The notes below the pieces were generated by a model. The model was given only the letters and a program-made list of their open reading frames with translations, had not been told where the DNA came from and did not search any database. This document shows positions 59,511 to 64,000 of a DNA stretch of 64,000 nt, in pieces. Within the stretch, counting starts at the first letter, position 1. Every line of letters begins with the position of its first letter. Where the stretch lies: NCBI GenBank assembly GCA_016202545.1, contig JACQON010000012.1, forward strand, positions 1 through 64,000, read 5' to 3'. Source of the stretch: Chloroflexota bacterium. Lineage in GTDB: Bacteria; Chloroflexota; Dehalococcoidia; Dehalococcoidales; JACQON01. The position numbers and the translations under genes are program-made.

Positions 59511-60626
59511 ATGAGCGCAATAAAGATAAGGCGCCTGCTTGTCTGCCTGCCCCTGACGCTGTCGCTTGTCCTGAGCGGGTGTTCCTTCTTCCCTAACGTA
59601 GTCGCTCCGCCATCGCCCACCCCGGCGCCCCCGCAGACGACGGCCCCGCCCAATCCCCAGTGGACCATCTCACCCGCAGCGGGGACAGGCGTCCCGCTGC
59701 CCGATTTCGTCTCCGTGGTAGCCAAGATTAAGCCCTCGGTGGTGGCCATTAATACTGAGGTTACTGCCGTTGATATTTTCAACCGCCCTTTTACTCAGGA
59801 AGCCGCCGGTTCAGGCTGGATTATAGATAAAGCCGGGTACGTGGTGACCAATAACCACGTGGTTGAAGGAGCTACCAACATCACTGTTACCCTGGATGAC
59901 GGCAGGACCTTTCCCGCCAAAGTAGCGGGCACTGACTCCCTGGCTGACATTGCCGTAATCAAAATCGAGGCGGAAAACCTGGTACAAGCCAAAGTGGGAG
60001 ACTCAGCGGCATTGAAGGTCGGCGAGTGGGTGCTGGCCATAGGTAACTCCTTGAACCTGGGGGTGACCCCGTCTGAGGGAATAGTCAGGAGTCTGGGAGC
60101 TTCGGTGCCGGTATCAGGACAGACGCTCTATGGCCTTATCGGGACCAGTGCCCCCATTAATCCCGGCAACAGCGGCGGCCCGCTGGTGAATATGCACGGC
60201 GAGGTGGTGGGCATCACCACGGTCAAGATTTTGGCTGCCGGAGTGGAGGCCATGGGTTGGGCCATAAGCACTGAGACCGCCCTGCCTATTATTAAGGGTT
60301 TGATACAGAAAGGTTACATAACCCGCCCGTGGCTTGGGGTGGAGCTTTACACAGTGGACGCTTTTGTCGTCTTACGGTACAACCTGGCGGTGGACAAAGG
60401 AGCGCTGGTTACTGGAGTTGCCCCGGGCAGCCCGGCCGATAAGGCGGGGCTGAAGGCGGGCGATGTCATCACCGGCATGAGCGGCAAAGAAATGGCCGAT
60501 GCCCAGGACTTAGTACAGGCTATACATGCCAGCAATGTCGGACAGGAAGTGGAACTCGCCTTCTGGCGAGGTCAGACTAAAGGCATTGCCCGCGCCACGC
60601 TTATCGAGTCTCCGCCGCCTTCATAG
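59511..60626 (+). CDS. DegP/HtrA-type serine protease lipoprotein
   Basis: The 371-residue protein has a signal peptide with lipobox LSGC (Cys24), a Pro/Thr-rich linker, an S1C trypsin-like domain, and one PDZ domain (GALVTGVAPGSPADKAGLKAGDVITGM). The catalytic triad is visible in VVTNNHVV, SLADIAVIK and INPGNSGGP. It should act at the outer face of the membrane in protein quality control. Its stop touches the convergent ileS stop. Confidence 0.92.
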   Translation: MSAIKIRRLLVCLPLTLSLVLSGCSFFPNVVAPPSPTPAPPQTTAPPNPQWTISPAAGTGVPLPDFVSVVAKIKPSVVAINTEVTAVDIFNRPFTQEAAGSGWIIDKAGYVVTNNHVVEGATNITVTLDDGRTFPAKVAGTDSLADIAVIKIEAENLVQAKVGDSAALKVGEWVLAIGNSLNLGVTPSEGIVRSLGASVPVSGQTLYGLIGTSAPINPGNSGGPLVNMHGEVVGITTVKILAAGVEAMGWAISTETALPIIKGLIQKGYITRPWLGVELYTVDAFVVLRYNLAVDKGALVTGVAPGSPADKAGLKAGDVITGMSGKEMADAQDLVQAIHASNVGQEVELAFWRGQTKGIARATLIESPPPS

Positions 60627-63600
60627 TCAGCCGAGTTTTTTCACTCCCAGCAAGATTTCATATCCGCTGAGGCGATGCTTCTCGGTGAAGGCGCCCTCCT
60701 CGGGAGCCTGGCCAATGAGCTGCCGCGATAATGTTTCCTGTTTGATATAGTCGGCGAACTTCTCCATCACCTGCTGCACATAGGCCCCGCCCTGATAACA
60801 GGTGAGGATATAGTCGGCGATATCAAACCCGGCCGAGCGGCGCATCATCTGCAGGCGGTGCACTATCTCCCGCGCCATGCCTTCCTCGACTAGCTCGGCG
60901 GGAATCTCGGTGGGTACGGCCACGGCATAACCGCCCTCTGAGGCCACTGCATAGCCTGGCTGCTCAAGGGCCGCCTCGCGGTCAGCAAACTCCAGGCCCT
61001 TCACATTGAGCTCCTCCAGCACCTGTGGCATAACGCGCTCCAGCCCCTCACGGTCGCTGCCGGAGCCGACGCTGACTATCACCCTGGCCAAAGGCTGACG
61101 TACCTTTATTCCTGCCTGGCTGCGCGCCGCCCGCCCCAGGCTTGACAGCTTCATCGCCAGGCGAGTGTCAGCGTTCAACTGCTGGTCAACCATGGTCATG
61201 TCAGCCGTAGGGAAGTCGGCCAGGTGTACGCTTTCCGCAGCCTGGGGAAAGGCTGAGCGCACCAGGTTTTGGTACAGCTCCTCGGCCACAAAAGGGGTGA
61301 ACGGGGCTAGCAGCTTCGTCAGCGTGACCAGGCACTGGTACAGCGCAGCGTACGCCGACCATTTGTCGGCGTCATTCTCGCTCTTCCAGAACCGCCGCCG
61401 ACTGCGGCGAACGTACCAGTTGGACAGCTCGTCAACAAAGTTTTCTATCTTTCTGCCCGCATCGGTGGGGTTATAGGCATCCAGCGCGGCATCGACGTCG
61501 GCCACCAGTTGGTTAAGCTCGGAGATAATCCATCGGTCAAGCTCTGACTGGCATGATGCCGCCTTCTCCGATTGGGGAACAAAATGGTCTATATTGGCGT
61601 AGGTGACGAAGAAGGAGTAGACGTTCCACAGCGTCAGCAGGAAGCGACGGACAACCTCGGCTACCGTCTCCTCGGAGAAACGGCGCACGTTGCCCGGCGG
61701 CGAGGAGGTGAAGAAATACCAGCGCAGGGCGTCGGCCCCGTACTTGTTGATGACCGCCCACGGCTCCACCACGTTCCCCTTGGCCTTGCTCATCTTCTCG
61801 CCTCTGGCATCGAGGATGTGCCCCAGGCAGATAACGTTTTTGTAGCAGGGACGGTCAAAGAGCAGGGTGGAAATGGCATGCAGGCTATAGAACCAGCCAC
61901 GGGTCTGGTCAACCGCCTCGCAGATGTAATCGGCGGGGAACCGTCCGTCCTGGAACATGGTCCGGCTGTCAGGGTCAAAGGGGTAGTGGTACTGGGCTAC
62001 GGGCATTGCCCCGGAATCAAACCAGCAGTCGATGACCTCGGGGACGCGCTTCATTTGCCCGCCGCACTGAGGGCAATCAAAGGTTACTTCATCAACAAAG
62101 GGGCGGTGCAAATCCAGCGGCTCTTTAAGCCTGGAAATCCCCTTTTTCTCCGTGAGCTCGGTCAGGCCGCCCACACAATCAAAGTGGTTGCAGGACGGGC
62201 AGCGCCAAACCGGCAGCGGCGTGCCCCAGTAGCGCTCCCGGGAGAAGGCCCAGTCCACGTTGTTCTCCAGCCAATCACCGAAACGACCGTACTTGATATG
62301 CTCCGGATACCAGTTGATGTCGTGGTTGCCTTCGATGAGCCTGTCTTTCGCCGCCGTAGTTTTGATATACCACGTCTGCTTGGCGTAGTAGAGGAGGGGC
62401 GCCTCGCAGCGCCAGCAGAAGGGATAGGTATGACGAATAGTCTCGCTTTTATAGAGCAAGCCTCTTGATTTCAGGTCTTCCAAGATAAGCGGGTCAGCTT
62501 CTTTGACGAACAAACCAGAAAAGGGATATTTGCCGGTGATTTTACCCTGCAAATCTACCATGTGGACAAAATCCAGGTCATTATCCTGCCCCGCTTGATA
62601 GTCAACCTCACCATAGGCAGGCGCGATGTGGACAATACCGGTGCCGTCTTCCATCGAAACAAAATCGCCGCTAATCACTGGATAACTGGGCGATGCTTTC
62701 TTCATGTCCTTGCCGGCCCTGCCCATCCCCATTGTAGTAACCGGGACGTCAAAATCCGCCGGATTGAAGAGAGGCTTATACCTAAGGTTAACCAAGTCGC
62801 TGCCCATGATTTTAGCAGCTACAGGTGCATCCCCCAGTCCTAGTTGTCCCAGTCGAGCCGAAGCCAAAATGAGGTATTCTCCACCAACTTCCACAATCAC
62901 ATATTCGGCATCAGCAGCAACCGCCAGGGCGACGTTTCCGGGCAGCGTCCACGGTGTGGTCGTCCACACCAGGAAGCAAGCTGGCTTACCCAGGTTTAGC
63001 TTTAACTGCGATTCCTCCGTCAGCTTAAACTTGATATAAACCGACGGGTCTTCTACGTCATCCTGGTAGCCGAGGGCAACCTCGTGGGAGCTGAGCGAGG
63101 TGCCGCAGCGTGGACAGTGGGGGGTCACCCGGTAGCCCTGGTATACCAGCTCCCTGTCCCACATCTGTTTTATCGTCCACCAGACGCTCTCAATATATTC
63201 GTTCTTCATGGTGACATAGGCGTTGTCCAGGTCAACCCAGAAGCCGATGCGCTCGGTGAGCGCCTCCCACTCTTTGAGGTAGCTCTGGACGCTCTCCCGG
63301 CAGCGGGCGTTAAACCGGGCGACGCCGTACTCTTCAATCTGTGCCTTGCCGGAAAAGCCGAGCTGCTTCTCCACCTCCAGCTCCACCGGCAGCCCGTGCG
63401 TATCCCAGCCGGCAATACGTGGAGTATAATAGCCCTTCATAGCCTTGTAGCGGGGGATGATGTCCTTAAAGACGCGGGACAGCACATGGTGAATCCCGGG
63501 TTTGCCGTTGGCCGTGGGCGGGCCTTCATAGAGGACAAAGCGCTGGCCGCCCCGTCTGGCTTCAACGCTCCGCTTGAAAGTCTGCCTTTCCCGCCACAGC

Positions 63601-63659
63601 CTGAGTATATCCTCCTCAAGCTGGGGGAAGTTCACCCGGCTAGTTACTGGACGGAACAT
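60627..63659 (-). CDS. ileS: Isoleucyl-tRNA synthetase, eukaryote-like form
   Basis: IleS charges tRNA-Ile and edits valine. The 1010-residue protein has the class I signature as GPPTANGKPGIHHVLSR (HIGH form HHVL), AGWDTHGLPVELEVEKQLG, TTTPWTLPGN in the editing domain, and GEKMSKAKGN (KMSKS form). The length and GWDTHGLPVE-type sequence are typical of the long IleS2/eukaryote-like branch, which includes naturally mupirocin-insensitive enzymes. GGGGAGAG precedes the ATG. A strong hairpin lies 20 bases upstream. Confidence 0.95.
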   Translation of the reverse strand: MFRPVTSRVNFPQLEEDILRLWRERQTFKRSVEARRGGQRFVLYEGPPTANGKPGIHHVLSRVFKDIIPRYKAMKGYYTPRIAGWDTHGLPVELEVEKQLGFSGKAQIEEYGVARFNARCRESVQSYLKEWEALTERIGFWVDLDNAYVTMKNEYIESVWWTIKQMWDRELVYQGYRVTPHCPRCGTSLSSHEVALGYQDDVEDPSVYIKFKLTEESQLKLNLGKPACFLVWTTTPWTLPGNVALAVAADAEYVIVEVGGEYLILASARLGQLGLGDAPVAAKIMGSDLVNLRYKPLFNPADFDVPVTTMGMGRAGKDMKKASPSYPVISGDFVSMEDGTGIVHIAPAYGEVDYQAGQDNDLDFVHMVDLQGKITGKYPFSGLFVKEADPLILEDLKSRGLLYKSETIRHTYPFCWRCEAPLLYYAKQTWYIKTTAAKDRLIEGNHDINWYPEHIKYGRFGDWLENNVDWAFSRERYWGTPLPVWRCPSCNHFDCVGGLTELTEKKGISRLKEPLDLHRPFVDEVTFDCPQCGGQMKRVPEVIDCWFDSGAMPVAQYHYPFDPDSRTMFQDGRFPADYICEAVDQTRGWFYSLHAISTLLFDRPCYKNVICLGHILDARGEKMSKAKGNVVEPWAVINKYGADALRWYFFTSSPPGNVRRFSEETVAEVVRRFLLTLWNVYSFFVTYANIDHFVPQSEKAASCQSELDRWIISELNQLVADVDAALDAYNPTDAGRKIENFVDELSNWYVRRSRRRFWKSENDADKWSAYAALYQCLVTLTKLLAPFTPFVAEELYQNLVRSAFPQAAESVHLADFPTADMTMVDQQLNADTRLAMKLSSLGRAARSQAGIKVRQPLARVIVSVGSGSDREGLERVMPQVLEELNVKGLEFADREAALEQPGYAVASEGGYAVAVPTEIPAELVEEGMAREIVHRLQMMRRSAGFDIADYILTCYQGGAYVQQVMEKFADYIKQETLSRQLIGQAPEEGAFTEKHRLSGYEILLGVKKLG

Positions 63660-63678
63660 TATATCTCTCCCCGTAGCA

Positions 63679-63710
63679 TAAAAATCTCGTCCCGAAGGGC
63701 GAGATTTTTA
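63679..63710 (-). terminator. Strong hairpin between khpB/jag and ileS
   Basis: Perfect 11-base arms TAAAAATCTCG and CGAGATTTTTA, with an inner CCC-gaa-GGG, give a stem ending in a T run on either strand. It sits 20 bases before the ileS ATG. It may end the upstream transcript or act as an attenuator; no T-box sequence is present. Confidence 0.65.
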
Positions 63711-63758
63711 TCATCGTTTTCACGGTGAAGGTCGGCATACTCCCTGCGGGCAAATCTC

Positions 63759-64000
63759 CTATCTCTTCTGCCTGAGCAGCACCACTACCCTTCGGTATTC
63801 ACCCTCGCCGGTGCTCTGGGTGGTGACCAGTGGGTCACCGGACAGAGTCTGGTGGATGACACGCCGCTCATAGGCCGGCATCGGCTTCAGCGTGATTGGC
63901 GCCCGCCTCGTCCTTACCTGCTCCGCCACCCGCAGGGCGAGGTCCTGTAATGACTGAGAGCGACGCTTCTTATACCCTTCCACGTCAATGGTTATCGGGG
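63759..64000 (-). CDS. KhpB/Jag RNA-binding protein, C-terminal part (cut by window edge)
   Basis: About 80 residues are visible: PITIDVEGYKKRRSQSLQDL, followed by ALRVAEQVRTRRAPITLKPMPAYERRVIHQTL and SGDPLVTTQSTGEGEYRRVVV. This matches the R3H domain of KhpB (Jag/EloR), a conserved RNA-binding regulator. The frame is open to the window edge, and the N-terminal Jag and KH domains should lie beyond it. Confidence 0.88.
   Translation of the reverse strand, partial: PITIDVEGYKKRRSQSLQDLALRVAEQVRTRRAPITLKPMPAYERRVIHQTLSGDPLVTTQSTGEGEYRRVVVLLRQKR

Overview
The window looks like a chromosomal contig from an anaerobic bacterium of the Chloroflexota, most likely class Dehalococcoidia or a close relative. 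This is an inference from gene content, not a database result. It rests on moderately high GC housekeeping genes, a long eukaryote-like isoleucyl-tRNA synthetase, a two-subunit oxygen-labile fumarase beside malate dehydrogenase, a full trp operon plus a second TrpB, and many small dispersed palindromic repeats. No rRNA, tRNA, CRISPR array or complete insertion sequence is visible.

Layout. 1-2.6 kb: radA (minus) followed by a membrane protein and a short methyltransferase-like gene. 2.6-3.05 kb: stacked repeats. 3.1-7.2 kb (plus): argF, der, plsY, gpsA. 7.2-12.5 kb (minus): a heat-shock operon hrcA-grpE-dnaK-X-dnaJ behind a variant CIRCE operator, where X is a predicted PD-(D/E)XK protein. 12.5-21.1 kb (minus): a type IV pilus assembly cluster with extension and retraction ATPases, platform protein, PilM-PilN fusion, PilO, three minor pilins and a prepilin peptidase. 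21.4-23.3 kb: a NarL-type two-component pair. 23.3-27.8 kb (minus): rlmB, an MFS exporter, a zinc ribbon protein and uvrC. 27.9-30.8 kb (plus): a membrane protein, a XerC/D recombinase, a tail-anchored small protein and a SpoIIM-family protein.

30.9-40.8 kb is the most distinctive part. A long minus-strand array codes for small Cys/His-rich and envelope proteins around a CopA-type ATPase. Members include a His-rich 60-mer, CopA, lipoproteins, a CcmE-like protein ending in CSVCH, a 51-residue Cys-rich protein, a YHS protein, an ABC permease, an ABC ATPase fused to a YHS domain, an NfeD-like protein, Lgt, and a rhodanese lipoprotein. It faces csoR across a divergent region with two near-consensus promoters, each followed by a GC-box palindrome of CsoR type. 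A CoxD/CoxE-like pair follows csoR. I read the block as a copper (or thiophilic metal) handling module of the cell envelope.

43.2-44 kb: nested repeats. 44-49.8 kb: nadK, an N-acetylglutamate synthase-type GNAT, a Nudix hydrolase, a fumarase beta-HIT in-frame fusion, fumarase alpha, mdh, folK, queD and a Trm112-like protein. 49.9-57.3 kb: a T-box leader with a UGG specifier controlling trpE-G-(inserted membrane protein)-D-C-F-B-A. 57.7-59.0 kb: TrpB2. 59.5-64 kb: a DegP-like lipoprotein protease, ileS, and the C-terminal end of a KhpB/Jag protein cut by the window edge.

Two themes run through the window. First, at least three families of short palindromic mobile-type repeats fill the gaps; one family has a clear full-length copy with terminal inverted repeats, and copies nest in one another. 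Second, single AT-richer accessory genes are inserted, often with overlapping start and stop codons, inside or at the end of conserved operons (after radA, between dnaK and dnaJ, inside trp). Start sites were chosen by Shine-Dalgarno spacing; several transcripts may have very short leaders.
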